A DNA stretch of 64,000 nt, taken from contig NZ_VTSR01000011.1 of the NCBI RefSeq assembly GCF_008329715.1, forward strand, positions 124,001-188,000, in the 5' to 3' direction. Shown here piece by piece: positions 18,515 to 27,586 of this stretch. Every line of letters begins with the position of its first letter. The stretch's first letter is position 1. Position numbers and translations under genes: made by a program. The notes under the pieces were generated by a model. The model was not told where the DNA came from, did no database searches, and was given only the letters and a program-made list of their open reading frames with translations. The DNA comes from Gimesia chilikensis (lineage in GTDB: Bacteria; Planctomycetota; Planctomycetia; Planctomycetales; Planctomycetaceae).

Positions 18515-19684
18515 ATGCTCCGTTTTTCATTAATCCCCTGGGAATATGGCGTGCGGAATCTGTTCCGTCGCCCCCTGCGCACCCTGCTCACGCTGACCGG
18601 CCTGACGACCGTGATCGTACTGGTGTTTATCGTAGTCGGCTTCATCCGGGGACTGGAACACAGCCTGTCCGCCAGCGGTGATCCGGATGTGGCTATTCTG
18701 TTTTCGCTGGGCATGGGGGAGAATCTGGAATACTCATCCATTCCAATGCGGACCAGCGAACTTGTTGCCGCCAGTGTGGGTGGCATTAAAGAATTTCACG
18801 GCCGGAAATACGCGTCTCCCGAATTGTACCTGGGAACACAGATCACGCTCCCCGAACAGGAACGAACTGCGATGGGTCTGGTGCGCGGTGTGACGCCGGC
18901 GATACTCCTGGTCCGTCGCAAAGTCGAACTGGAATCGGGGCGCTGGCCCGAACCGGGTGAAGTCCTGATTGGCCAGCTGGTCGCTACCAAGCTGGGACTC
19001 TCCCCCGAACAGCTGGCGACCGGCCAGGCAATCGAACTGGAGGGGCGCAGCTGGAAAATCAGCGGTACCTTCTCTGCCGGCGGCTCTGCGTTTGAATCAG
19101 AGATCTGGTGTCGCCTCGACGAACTGCAGCAGGCAATGAAACGCCAGGACCTGAGTCTGGTTGCGGTCACGCTGGATTCCCCCGATGTTTACCCTGATCT
19201 GGACCTGTTCTGCAAAGAACGCCTTGATCTCGAATTACAGTCAGTTCGCGAAGTCTCCTACTACCAGGGTCTGAAAAAAGATTATGGTCCGATTCGGATG
19301 CTGGCCTGGCTGATTGTGTTTCTGGTCTCCGGCGCCGGGGTGTTCGCCGGTTTGAATACGTTGTACGGTGCGGTTGTCGGCCGGACCAGTGAACTATCTA
19401 TGTTGCAGACACTCGGCTTTGTCCGCCGGGCGATTGTGATCAGCCTGATCCAGGAGGGCATTCTGCTCTCCACGGCTGCCAGTCTGATTGCAGCTTTGAT
19501 CGCGGTATTACTGATTAACGGGGTTGCCGTCCGTTTTACAATGGGCGCATTCTCGCTGCAGATCGATACGGTCTCACTATTGATCGGTTCGGGAGTTGGA
19601 ATTCTGCTGGGCCTGCTGGGTGCGATCCCACCGGCCCTGCGGGCACTGCGACTGCCGATCGTCGATGGTCTCAAATCTGTTTAG
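18515..19684 (+). CDS. ABC transporter permease, FtsX/MacB type (first copy)
   Basis: 389-residue inner membrane permease of the MacB/LolE/FtsX superfamily. It has one N-terminal helix (about 17-39), a large periplasmic domain of about 230 residues, and three helices near the C-terminus around MLAWLIVFLVSGAGVF, ISLIQEGILLSTAASLIAAL and VSLLIGSGVGILLGLLGAI, ending ALRLPIVDGLKSV. The segment SELSMLQTLGFVRRAIV is the coupling helix typical of the family. ATG 18515 gives the family's usual short cytoplasmic N-terminus (IPWEYGVRNLFRRPLRTLLT). A second permease lies at 22577-23716 in the same operon; with only one ATPase, a heterodimeric transporter is expected. Substrate unknown. Confidence 0.9.
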   Translation: MLRFSLIPWEYGVRNLFRRPLRTLLTLTGLTTVIVLVFIVVGFIRGLEHSLSASGDPDVAILFSLGMGENLEYSSIPMRTSELVAASVGGIKEFHGRKYASPELYLGTQITLPEQERTAMGLVRGVTPAILLVRRKVELESGRWPEPGEVLIGQLVATKLGLSPEQLATGQAIELEGRSWKISGTFSAGGSAFESEIWCRLDELQQAMKRQDLSLVAVTLDSPDVYPDLDLFCKERLDLELQSVREVSYYQGLKKDYGPIRMLAWLIVFLVSGAGVFAGLNTLYGAVVGRTSELSMLQTLGFVRRAIVISLIQEGILLSTAASLIAALIAVLLINGVAVRFTMGAFSLQIDTVSLLIGSGVGILLGLLGAIPPALRALRLPIVDGLKSV

Positions 19685-19731
19685 TAATGCTTTTAACCTG
19701 TTGAATACTCATTTTTAAAGGATTGAATTCA

Positions 19732-20289
19732 ATGAAACGTTTGATGTTATCCAGCCTGTTCCTCTCCGCCGTCTGTCTTACTGCAGTGGGCTGTGGCCAG
19801 TCTTCTACCGAACCAAATGCATCTGCTGATGCGAACTCCGCAGCCGAGTCTGCGACAAAACCGACGGCCGCTGCCTCGGAAATCATTCTGACCAGTGAGC
19901 CAGCAGGCGCGAAAGAAGTGATTGCAGCTCGCGAGTCATCTAAGGATGAAGAAGAGGTTATCGTGGTAGGACGGATTGGCGGAAGTGAAAATCCCTGGAT
20001 TGACGGCCGGGCCGCGTTTTCCATCGTAGATAATTCACTAAAGGCCTGCAGTGATATTCCCGGCGATGGCTGTGAGAAACCCTGGGACTACTGTTGTGAA
20101 ACCGACAAGCTACCCGGTGCGACCGCCCTGGTCAAAGTCGTCGATGCAGACGGCACGCTGATCAAGGAAGATGCCCGCAAGCTGTTGAATCTGAAAGAAC
20201 TGCAGACGGTTGTCGTCAAAGGGAAAGCCAAACGTGACGACTCCGGTAATCTGACCGTCTTCGCTAACCAGGTTTTTGTACGGAAGTAA
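19732..20289 (+). CDS. Lipoprotein with conserved Cys motif, operon member
   Basis: 185-residue exported lipoprotein; the leader ends L-T-A-V-G-C, so Cys21 is probably lipidated. After an Ala/Ser/Thr-rich linker comes a compact domain with EEVIVVGRIGG, CSDIPGDGCEKPWDYCCETD (five Cys within 20 residues) and TVVVKGKAKRDDSGNLTVFA, which looks like a small beta-barrel (OB-like) domain carrying a Cys-rich insertion. I do not know its function. It sits between the first permease and the HlyD-type adaptor, so it is probably a periplasmic partner of this transporter. ATG 19732 is chosen over TTG 19723 because AAAGGA (19717-19722) is correctly spaced. Confidence 0.75.
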   Translation: MKRLMLSSLFLSAVCLTAVGCGQSSTEPNASADANSAAESATKPTAAASEIILTSEPAGAKEVIAARESSKDEEEVIVVGRIGGSENPWIDGRAAFSIVDNSLKACSDIPGDGCEKPWDYCCETDKLPGATALVKVVDADGTLIKEDARKLLNLKELQTVVVKGKAKRDDSGNLTVFANQVFVRK

Positions 20290-20292
20290 ATC

Positions 20293-21846
20293 ATGTCTCA
20301 GGTTGATTTATCCCAACTGGCCCTGGATCGCAGTGCTCCCTCTCAATTGCGGGGGCACACGCGATTCCGGTTAATCACGCGTTATCTGCTGCCCGGCACC
20401 CTGCTGATCGGATTTGCCGCGCTGATTGCCTATGCCTCGCGAGATTTGATCTTTCCTCCTCAACCGATCACGGTGATGCCGGTGATCGTCTCGCAGGCCC
20501 AGGTCCGCAGCGCCGGCACGCCACTGTTCCAGGCGGCTGGCTGGGTGGAACCGCGGCCGACCCCCATTCGTGTCGCTGCACTGGCTCCCGGTGTGGTGGA
20601 AGAGTTACTGGTTGTCGAGGATCAGAAAGTCAAACAGGGAGAACCGATCGCGCGGCTGGTAAAAGTAGACGCCGAGCTGGCCTTGAAGAACACGATTGCC
20701 ACCGAAAAGCTGCGAGAAGCAGAACTGCAGCAGGCCCGCGCCACGTTGAAAGCGGCTGAGGTGCGTCTGTCACAGCCCGTGCATCTGGAAGCGGTACTCA
20801 GTTCAGCGCAGGCGGAACTGGCTAAGATTCAGACCCAGCTAAAGAATCTGCCTTTCATGACCCGTAGAGCCAAAGCAGATCTGGAATTCGCGCGGCTGGA
20901 TTTTGAGCGCAAGAAATCAGCCCGCGGCGCAGTCACACAGCGAAGTATTGACGAATCGAAAACCGAGGTTGAGTCGACGACTGCGGCGTATGAAGAGTTA
21001 ATGGGCCGTAAGGAGTCTCTGGTCTCAGAACAGAAGGCCCTGCAGGCGCGGTGCCAGGCACTACAGACTGAGTTGAAACTGTTGACAGCGGAACAGAAAG
21101 CCCGGGATGAAGCCCAGGCGCAGGTGGCTGCAGCAGCCGCACGTCTGGAACAGTCCCAGGTGGCCGTCGACCAGGCGCGACTTGCTTTGGAGCGAATGAC
21201 GATCCGCGCCCCAGTCGCGGGACGCGTGTATCAGCTTGTAGCGCATCCGGGGTCCAGTGTCGGAAACATGCTGACCCAGATGACGAAATTCGATGGCAGT
21301 ACGGTCGTCACTATGTATCGTCCGGAATGGCTGCAGATTCGTGTCGATGTGCGTTTTGAAGACATTCCCAAGGTTGCGTTGAATCAACCGGTTCAGATCG
21401 ACAACCCGGCACTCAGCGAACCAGTGCGTGGTAGCGTCCTGTTTATCAGTTCGGAAGCGGATATTCAGAAAAATACGCTGCAGGTCAAAGTCAAAATTGA
21501 TGAACCGACGCCGCTGCTCAAGCCGGAGATGCTGGTGGATGTGACCTTCCTCGCTCCGGAACATGAGCAGACAGAGAAAGACCAGGACCGGGAATCCCGA
21601 ATTTACGTCCCCCGGAACATGGTACAACAGAACGCCGCCGGTCAGTCCTGTGTCTGGATTGCAGATCAAAGTCGCCAGATCGCACGCCAGCAGGTCATTG
21701 AAACCAGCCCGCATGCAAATGGCCCTCTACTGGAGGTCACACAGGGGCTGAATGTATCGAGTCGACTGATTGCCTCCCCGACATCGGATTTGCAGCCACA
21801 CGAGCGAATTACTATCACCGGCGAAACCAATCATGAAGGAAACTGA
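20293..21846 (+). CDS. HlyD-family periplasmic adaptor (membrane fusion protein)
   Basis: 517-residue adaptor with one N-terminal helix (about 35-55). It has a split biotinyl-lipoyl domain ([24 protein letters not shown], then [19 protein letters not shown]) flanking a long alpha-helical hairpin coiled coil (about 130-295, rich in Ala, Gln, Glu, Lys), followed by beta-barrel domains ([29 protein letters not shown]). It bridges an inner membrane ABC complex to the cell surface. It starts 4 bases after the lipoprotein stop and is followed after 2 bases by the ATPase, so it is tightly co-translated. It replaces the MacA role in MacAB-like systems. Confidence 0.92.
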   Translation: MSQVDLSQLALDRSAPSQLRGHTRFRLITRYLLPGTLLIGFAALIAYASRDLIFPPQPITVMPVIVSQAQVRSAGTPLFQAAGWVEPRPTPIRVAALAPGVVEELLVVEDQKVKQGEPIARLVKVDAELALKNTIATEKLREAELQQARATLKAAEVRLSQPVHLEAVLSSAQAELAKIQTQLKNLPFMTRRAKADLEFARLDFERKKSARGAVTQRSIDESKTEVESTTAAYEELMGRKESLVSEQKALQARCQALQTELKLLTAEQKARDEAQAQVAAAAARLEQSQVAVDQARLALERMTIRAPVAGRVYQLVAHPGSSVGNMLTQMTKFDGSTVVTMYRPEWLQIRVDVRFEDIPKVALNQPVQIDNPALSEPVRGSVLFISSEADIQKNTLQVKVKIDEPTPLLKPEMLVDVTFLAPEHEQTEKDQDRESRIYVPRNMVQQNAAGQSCVWIADQSRQIARQQVIETSPHANGPLLEVTQGLNVSSRLIASPTSDLQPHERITITGETNHEGN

Positions 21847-21848
21847 AA

Positions 21849-22580
21849 ATGCCACTGGTTGATATCCACAATCTGACCAAACAGTATCACAAGGGGGGCG
21901 AGACCATCACCCCGCTGGACCAGGTCTCGCTCAACATTGAACAGGGTGAATTCCTTTCACTGATGGGATCGAGCGGCACCGGGAAATCGACGCTGCTGAA
22001 CCTGATTGCCAGCATCGATCGCCCCGACTCGGGTACGATTAGCGTGGATGGTGTTGAGATTACGTCATTATCGCGAAGCCGTCTGGCTCACTGGAGAGCC
22101 GCCCACCTGGGTTACATTTTCCAGACGCATAACCTGGTTCCCGTTTTGACCGCTTACGAAAATGTCGAACTCCCGCTGCTGCTGCTCCCGCTCTCGCGGA
22201 ACGAGCGACGCAAACGGGTGGAAGTTGCACTGGAAGCCGTCGACCTGCTGGACCGGTCCGATCATTATCCGCGACAGATGTCAGGTGGGCAGGAACAGCG
22301 GGTCGGGATTGCCCGGGCGATCGTCAAGCATCCCCTGATTGTCGTAGCTGACGAACCAACGGGGGACCTGGATCCCGAGTCCTCAGAGCAGATTCTGAAT
22401 CTGCTCAAACGTCTGAACCGGGAACTGGATATCACCATGCTGATGGTTACTCACGATGCGGAAGCAGCGACCATCGCGGACCGACAGTTCTATCTGGATC
22501 ATGGCAAACTGGTACAGCGAAACAACGAGACAGAGACGGCGCTGGCCGGATCAGCCGTGAGTATCGAGGAGACCCCATGA
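21849..22580 (+). CDS. ABC transporter ATP-binding protein (MacB/LolD type)
   Basis: Cytoplasmic ATPase of 243 residues driving the adjacent FtsX-type permeases. Walker A is GSSGTGKST (40-48), the Q-loop lies in [18 protein letters not shown], the signature is [14 protein letters not shown] (from 144), Walker B is [13 protein letters not shown] with Asp168 and Glu169, and the switch His is in MVTHDAEAA. This combination with TGDLD is the MacB/LolD/FtsE class. It overlaps the second permease start by four bases (ATGA). One ATPase serves two permeases in this operon. Confidence 0.95.
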   Translation: MPLVDIHNLTKQYHKGGETITPLDQVSLNIEQGEFLSLMGSSGTGKSTLLNLIASIDRPDSGTISVDGVEITSLSRSRLAHWRAAHLGYIFQTHNLVPVLTAYENVELPLLLLPLSRNERRKRVEVALEAVDLLDRSDHYPRQMSGGQEQRVGIARAIVKHPLIVVADEPTGDLDPESSEQILNLLKRLNRELDITMLMVTHDAEAATIADRQFYLDHGKLVQRNNETETALAGSAVSIEETP

Positions 22581-23716
22581 AACTATTGGGCTATATCGTG
22601 AAATCATTGTGGGGGCATCGTTCCCGGACCATGCTGACGGTGGCTGGCTCCGCGGTGGCTCTGTTCGTGTTCTGCTTCATCCAGTCCATCCAGGAAGGCA
22701 TGCGCGATCTCAGATCACGGCAGGAAGCAAATGGCTCATTGATCGTATTCCAGGCCAATAAATTCTGCCCCGCCACGAGTCACCTGCCACAGGATTATGA
22801 TCAGCAGATTCGTAAATTTAACGGAGTCAAAGACGTCATTCCGATTCAGGTCTTTACCAACAACTGTCGGGCCAGTCTGGACGTGGTCGTTTTTTATGGC
22901 GTTCCCCCGCACAAACTGCGCACCGCACGGGACTTTGAATTCATCCAGGGAGACTGGAACGAGTTCGAGTCACACCAGGATGCCGCAATCGTGGGTCAGG
23001 CGGTCGCGGCGCGACGGGGAATTGAAGTGGGAGATAAATTTTCTATCGGCGATCTCTCCGTAAATGTGGCAGGCATCTATCGCTCGGACAACCCGGCTGA
23101 AGAGAATTACATCTACAGTCACCTGGAATTCCTGCAGCGGCGACAGGGCGCGAACCTGGTGGGGACCGTGACACAACTGGAAGTGCTCCTGCAACCAGAC
23201 GCGGATCTGGAAGCGGTCAGTACCCGCATCGATGACCTCTACCGGGCCGGGCCTGTGGAAACCAACACCCGCTCCAAAGGGGTATTTCAGGCGAAGAGCC
23301 TGGGGGATCTGTCACAGTTAATCGAGATGGCACACTACCTGGGACTGGCTTGTGTAGGACTGGTGCTAGCACTGGTGGCAACGACAACGCTGATGTCGGT
23401 CGAAGATCGGATCCAAGAACATGCGGTACTGCGGACACTCGGTTTTTCGGGCAGTAAGGTCTTCGGCGTGGTGCTGGCGGAAAGTACGCTTTTGAGTTTG
23501 GCAGGCGGGATTCTGGGAGTCGGGATCGCTTTGATCACTCTCAAACTCAGCAGCCTTTCGGTGGGAGCGGAGGCAGTGACCGTCGCGTTCATTCCCTCAT
23601 TTCGGCTGGCGGGCATCGGCCTGCTGCTCGCACTGGTCACGGGAATGGGCGCGGGGGTTGTCCCGGCCTGGTATGCTTCAAGAACCGAGATTGTTCCGGC
23701 CCTGCGAAGCGTTTAA
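22577..23716 (+). CDS. ABC transporter permease, FtsX/MacB type (second copy)
   Basis: 379-residue inner membrane permease with the same topology as the first: an N-terminal helix (about 17-38), a periplasmic domain, and three C-terminal helices ([54 protein letters not shown]). The coupling helix is [18 protein letters not shown]. The end [17 protein letters not shown] is typical of MacB-like permeases. It is the last gene of the operon; the next gene, DUF1501, is convergent with a 21-base gap. The periplasmic domain has two Cys (near residues 57 and 97: [16 protein letters not shown]), unusual for this family and perhaps relevant given the Cys-rich partners. Confidence 0.92.
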   Translation: MKLLGYIVKSLWGHRSRTMLTVAGSAVALFVFCFIQSIQEGMRDLRSRQEANGSLIVFQANKFCPATSHLPQDYDQQIRKFNGVKDVIPIQVFTNNCRASLDVVVFYGVPPHKLRTARDFEFIQGDWNEFESHQDAAIVGQAVAARRGIEVGDKFSIGDLSVNVAGIYRSDNPAEENYIYSHLEFLQRRQGANLVGTVTQLEVLLQPDADLEAVSTRIDDLYRAGPVETNTRSKGVFQAKSLGDLSQLIEMAHYLGLACVGLVLALVATTTLMSVEDRIQEHAVLRTLGFSGSKVFGVVLAESTLLSLAGGILGVGIALITLKLSSLSVGAEAVTVAFIPSFRLAGIGLLLALVTGMGAGVVPAWYASRTEIVPALRSV

Positions 23717-23737
23717 CCTGCCTGTTCTCTGAACGTA

Positions 23738-25183
23738 TCAGGTGAGCCCCGGAATGGGTTCGCCTTCGTAGATGTAGTGCGGACGGTCGACATCGTCCTG
23801 CCAGAAAGCGGTCTGGGGCAGCCCCAGTGCCTTGTAGATGGTCGCTGCGAAGTTTTCCGGTTTCTGCGGCTGATCGATGGGGAAACCTCCAATCTTATCG
23901 GTCTTTCCGACAACGCGGCCCCCTTTGACTCCCCCTCCGGCCAGCAGAATAGACTGGGTCGCCCCCCAGTGATCCCGGCCCGGATTGGCATAGACTTTGG
24001 CCAGTTGAGAAATCTTAGGGGTGCGACCGAATTCACTGCACATGACAACCAGGGTGTCTTTAAGCTGTCCACTTTCGTGCAGATCATCCAGCAGTGCGGA
24101 AACGGCACGGTCGGTGGGAGGCAGAAGTTTATCCTTGAGATGCGGGAAGATATTTCCGTGCGTATCCCAGGATTCGTTATTCCCCAGATTGACCTGCACC
24201 AGATTCACGCCCGTCTCGACCAGGCGTCGCGCCATGAGTAGAGACCAGCCAAACGAGTTTTTGCCGTAACGTTCCTGAATCTTATCGTCTGCACTGGTGA
24301 CATCCATCGCATAATGCACTTTGTCATCGTTCAACAGAGAGATCGCTGCGGTGCGGTAACGGTCGAAACTTTCGACCTGCCCTGCATTGTCCAGCATCTG
24401 CCGCTGAGCGCCGAGTTCCTTCAGCAGTTGAATGCGATTACTCATCCGGCTGTGCGTCATCCCCTGCGAGAGTTTGAGGTGCGGAGTTTTGAAGACCCGC
24501 TTGTCTGTTCCGCCTCGCTGCTGATGGTCGAATGCGTAATCGGGAAAAGCGCCGTAGGACTGCGCGTGGAACGGAGAAGCTTCGATGATCCAGGGATCAC
24601 GATTGGACCCCATGCGGCCGGCGAACTGACCGGGAATAACGCGACCGGTACGATGAACAATTTTATCCGGCAGGACGATGGCCGGGGGCAGATTGGTTCG
24701 CGAACGGAGTACATCGCCGGCGATGGCGGCAATCGAAGGATGATCGGTAGTCATGGGACGCCCGGGATTGAATCCGGTGGGGATATCCGAACGTCCGGTG
24801 AGCATGATATGGTGCCCCATCGAATGTTCGTTCGTCCCATGCGACAACGTACGACAGACGGACCAGAGGTGACTGCGCTGGGCGAGCATCGGCAGATGTT
24901 CTGAAATCTGCACGCCCGGTGTGCGGGTCGCGATTGGATCGAACTCACCGCGGATCTCCGCGCTGGCATTCGGCTTCATATCAAAGCTCTCGTGCTGTGA
25001 GAGACCGCCGGAGAGGAAGATGAAGATACAGGACTTCGCAGTACTGTGTTTCGTTCCGCCGGCTGCTTGTGCCCGGAGTGCATCCAGGTGATTGATTCCC
25101 ATCCCCAGCAGACTCACCGAACCGACTTCGAGTGCGGTCCGACGAGAGATCAGAGGATGGCGGGTGGGACTGTGGGCAGGCAT
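23738..25183 (-). CDS. DUF1501 family exported protein (second copy)
   Basis: 481 residues, same family as the proteins at 3577 and 26169. The signal region LISRRTALEVGSVSLLGMG has the twin Arg of a Tat signal. Hallmarks are FIFLSGGLSQHESFDMKPNA, HLPMLAQRSHLWSVCRTLSHG, RRLVETGVNLVQVNLG with WDTHGN, and VVMCSEFGRTPKIS followed by GRDHWGA. The start at 25183 is fixed by CAGGAGAG six bases upstream; the frame extends to 25225 but without a ribosome site. It is in the subfamily with the longer GRSDIPTGFNPGRP loop near HHIMLTG. It is transcribed towards the ABC operon, and its promoter is probably at 25244-25273. Confidence 0.9.
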   Translation of the reverse strand: MPAHSPTRHPLISRRTALEVGSVSLLGMGINHLDALRAQAAGGTKHSTAKSCIFIFLSGGLSQHESFDMKPNASAEIRGEFDPIATRTPGVQISEHLPMLAQRSHLWSVCRTLSHGTNEHSMGHHIMLTGRSDIPTGFNPGRPMTTDHPSIAAIAGDVLRSRTNLPPAIVLPDKIVHRTGRVIPGQFAGRMGSNRDPWIIEASPFHAQSYGAFPDYAFDHQQRGGTDKRVFKTPHLKLSQGMTHSRMSNRIQLLKELGAQRQMLDNAGQVESFDRYRTAAISLLNDDKVHYAMDVTSADDKIQERYGKNSFGWSLLMARRLVETGVNLVQVNLGNNESWDTHGNIFPHLKDKLLPPTDRAVSALLDDLHESGQLKDTLVVMCSEFGRTPKISQLAKVYANPGRDHWGATQSILLAGGGVKGGRVVGKTDKIGGFPIDQPQKPENFAATIYKALGLPQTAFWQDDVDRPHYIYEGEPIPGLT

Positions 25184-25243
25184 GGTAACTCTCCTGAATC
25201 CAAGAGATTGACTCGACAAGCGCAAGCTGATATTCCGGTGTAC

Positions 25244-25273
25244 CTTATATCACATCAATATAATTCAATGTAA
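25244..25273 (-). promoter_or_regulatory. Candidate promoter for minus-strand DUF1501 gene
   Basis: On the minus strand TTACAT (25273-25268), 18 bases, TATAAG (25249-25244), about 55 bases ahead of ATG 25183. Consensus match by eye. Confidence 0.4.
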
Positions 25274-25431
25274 CAGGCAGTTAAAGTCCAATTGCAACAA
25301 AATCATCAACGTTTGTATTTATGTTTTCGTATCCTGGAGCACCATCTCTGAGGTCAAAAAATTTTCGTCCCTGAATACCAGCAGATTCGGCTGATGGACG
25401 ATGAATAAACCGAACTTGCCTCAAATTTTGA

Positions 25432-25460
25432 TTGACGATCGACGATAAGCCTTATATGCT
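25432..25460 (+). promoter_or_regulatory. Candidate sigma-70 promoter for the LexA-like gene
   Basis: TTGACG (25432-25437), exactly 17 bases, TATGCT (25455-25460). Transcription would start near 25467, leaving about 184 untranslated bases before ATG 25651. Confidence 0.55.
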
Positions 25461-25466
25461 TTGCCC

Positions 25467-25650
25467 GTGTTGATTCCCTCCCCATTCACTTGGTGGTGGC
25501 CGCGTGTGACTCGCTGAAGGAAGTCACTTTTAAGAATCATTGCGTTTTTCTTCTTCAAGACCTGTATAGGAATCCGGGTCTGATTCTCAAGGATGATTGT
25601 GGGCTCTTTCTGCGCCCTCAGCTGCGCATGTGATGCGCAAGGAGAAATCA
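25467..25650 (+). promoter_or_regulatory. Structured 5' leader of the LexA-like gene
   Basis: The predicted leader contains several hairpins: GTGACT (25506-25511) with AGTCAC (25522-25527) followed by four T, a GGGC...GCCC stem near 25604-25616, and TGCGCAT (25623-25629) with ATGCGCA (25633-25639) around a 3-base loop. The last hairpin ends at the first base of the AAGGAG ribosome site (25639-25644). It could control translation by masking that site. I recognise no known riboswitch. Confidence 0.4.
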
Positions 25651-25938
25651 ATGAACCAGTATCTCACCGATCGTGAGCAGAATATTCTGGACTATATAAC
25701 TCGTGAAATTGACCGGACCGGAATCTCTCCCTCGGTCCAGCAAATCGCTTCTGAATTCGCCATTCCCTCTCCCAACCGGGTCACCCGTTATCTGAATGCG
25801 CTGGAAGGGAAGGGCTGGATCAGCAGTCATGGCAATATTGCCGGCGGAATCACATTGATCGAGAATGATCGGAACTACCGCCTCTCCCTCTGTGGTGATG
25901 TCGAAGAGGGCCGAATCGACTTCAAAAAACGCTTTTAA
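25651..25938 (+). CDS. LexA-like DNA-binding domain protein lacking the protease domain
   Basis: 95-residue protein matching only the N-terminal winged helix of LexA: LTDREQNILDYITREIDRTGISPS, VQQIASEFAIPSPNRVTRYLNALEGKGWI and GGITLI. The similarity continues to the linker (YRLSLCGDVEEGR against LPLVGRVAAGE in LexA) and stops where the S24 autoprotease would begin. No peptidase remnant follows in the next 230 bases in any frame. It may be a repressor that cannot self-cleave, or one released from the SOS response. ATG 25651 has AAGGAG 6 bases upstream. The leader is long and structured. Whether it dimerises without the C-terminal domain is unclear. Confidence 0.8.
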   Translation: MNQYLTDREQNILDYITREIDRTGISPSVQQIASEFAIPSPNRVTRYLNALEGKGWISSHGNIAGGITLIENDRNYRLSLCGDVEEGRIDFKKRF

Positions 25939-26168
25939 GGTCGCTGACCGCGCAGGTATTGATGTAACAAAAGGTTATTTTTAAGGTCTCATCCCGCTTC
26001 TCCATTAGAATAGGGGTGCGAACCAGCGAATTTCTTAATTTTCTTTTGTTTTCAGCCGATTCTTCTATTCAAACGTCTTGCATTGGTTTACGCTTATATG
26101 AGAGGTAACCTGTTACAGGTGAAAGCGTTAGTTAGTAGATGGTTTGGATTCACTGAAAGGGAGCATTG

Positions 26169-27515
26169 ATGCTCAGGCTAGAAGATCAGTCAATTCGTTT
26201 ATGTGACCGCATGCCCCGCCGCTCTTTCATGCAGATTGGTGGCCTGGCAATGGGGGGAATGTCCCTGCCCCAGATTCTGAAAGCACAGGAACAGTCGGGG
26301 AAGCGTTCTTCACACAAAGCCGTCATCATGATCTTCCTCGCCGGTGGTCCACCGCATCAGGATATGTTTGACCTGAAGCCAGACGCACCGGATGAAGTCC
26401 GCGGCGAATTCAAACCGATTGACACCAACGTCCCCGGGATACAGATCAGCGAACTGATGCCGCGTGTCGCCGGTATGATGGATAAGTTTTCGATCATCCG
26501 CTCGCTGGTTGGCGCAGAAGGTCGCCACGATTCGTTCGAGTGCTGCACCGGTCATCATTTCCGCAGCTCTCAGCCACAGGGAGGCTGGCCCTCTCTGGGA
26601 TCGGCTCTCTCCCGGGTGGCAGGCCCCGTACATCCCACGGTCCCTCCCTATATTGATTTGTCACATACGATGGCCCATGATCCCTGGAACATCAAAGGTC
26701 CCGGCTATCTGGGACTGACGCACGCTCCATTCCGTCCCGATGGACGCGTGATGGAGAACATGACGCTGAATTCCATCAACAAAGGACGACTGTCCGAACG
26801 AACGCGACTGCTGGAAGACCTGGACCGTTTTCGCAGGACCTCGGAAACCGGTCTGACCGACGGCACCTACGATGGCTATACGCAGCAGGCACTGGATGTA
26901 CTCTCTTCCTCGCGCCTGGTTGAAGCACTGGATCTGGAACGCGAAGATCCCAAAGTTCGCGCCCGTTATGGAAAAGATGACCCCAAGGTACTCAGCTACA
27001 AACTGGATATGGGATACCAGGCAATCATGTCCCGCTTTCTGCTGGCCCGCCGGGCAGTGGAAGCAGGCGCACGCTGCGTCACCTGCAGCTTCGCTCATTT
27101 CGACTGGCATGGAAATAACTTTGGTCATGCCCGCAAGGTCGTTCCCCTGCTCGACCAGGGAGTCGCAGCCCTGGTTCAGGATCTGCATGATCGGGGCATG
27201 GATAAAGATGTGACCGTTTTAGTCTGGGGCGAATTTGGACGTACGCCTAAGATCAACAAAAACGCCGGCCGTGATCACTGGCCCCGCGTGCACGCCGCGC
27301 TGATGGCCGGTGGAGGCATGCAGACAGGCCAGGTGATCGGTTCGACTAACCGACTGGGTGAAGAAGCCGTTGATCGCCCCGTGCATATGCAGGAAGTCTT
27401 TGCGACGCTGTATCACAATCTGGGCATCGATGTCGCATCCACGACAATCGAAGATAACAACGGACGTCCTCAGTACCTGATCGATCAGCAGGCTCCCATC
27501 CGCGAACTCGTCTGA
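26169..27515 (+). CDS. DUF1501 family exported protein (third copy)
   Basis: 448 residues. The N-terminus MPRRSFMQIGGLAMGG carries a Tat-like twin Arg. Hallmarks match the first copy more closely than the second: MIFLAGGPPHQDMFDLKPDAP, SIIRSLVGAEGRHDSFECCTGH, SRFLLARRAVEAGARCVT, LVWGEFGRTPKINKNAGRDHWPR, LYHNLGID and NGRPQYLID. The conserved DHWPR and the Asp/His-rich segments are probable metal ligands of the alkaline-phosphatase-like fold. ATG 26169 is preceded by AAAGGGAG at 26156-26163. It stands alone between the LexA-like gene and convergent pseudopilin genes. Function unknown. Confidence 0.9.
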   Translation: MLRLEDQSIRLCDRMPRRSFMQIGGLAMGGMSLPQILKAQEQSGKRSSHKAVIMIFLAGGPPHQDMFDLKPDAPDEVRGEFKPIDTNVPGIQISELMPRVAGMMDKFSIIRSLVGAEGRHDSFECCTGHHFRSSQPQGGWPSLGSALSRVAGPVHPTVPPYIDLSHTMAHDPWNIKGPGYLGLTHAPFRPDGRVMENMTLNSINKGRLSERTRLLEDLDRFRRTSETGLTDGTYDGYTQQALDVLSSSRLVEALDLEREDPKVRARYGKDDPKVLSYKLDMGYQAIMSRFLLARRAVEAGARCVTCSFAHFDWHGNNFGHARKVVPLLDQGVAALVQDLHDRGMDKDVTVLVWGEFGRTPKINKNAGRDHWPRVHAALMAGGGMQTGQVIGSTNRLGEEAVDRPVHMQEVFATLYHNLGIDVASTTIEDNNGRPQYLIDQQAPIRELV

Positions 27516-27586
27516 CACATTGAGTCGTTCCGAATGACACTGCATTTCTGATTGCCAAGAGTTAGTTGGTATAATCCTCCGTCAAC

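Noticed and set aside
25432-25446. TTGACGATCGACGAT as a third TetR operator
   Set aside because: Arms do not match the TTGACG-N3-CGTCAA pattern; better explained as the -35 of the LexA-like gene.
25939-26168. Remnant of a LexA protease domain after the short LexA-like gene
   Set aside because: No frame in this stretch shows S24 peptidase motifs; stops are frequent.
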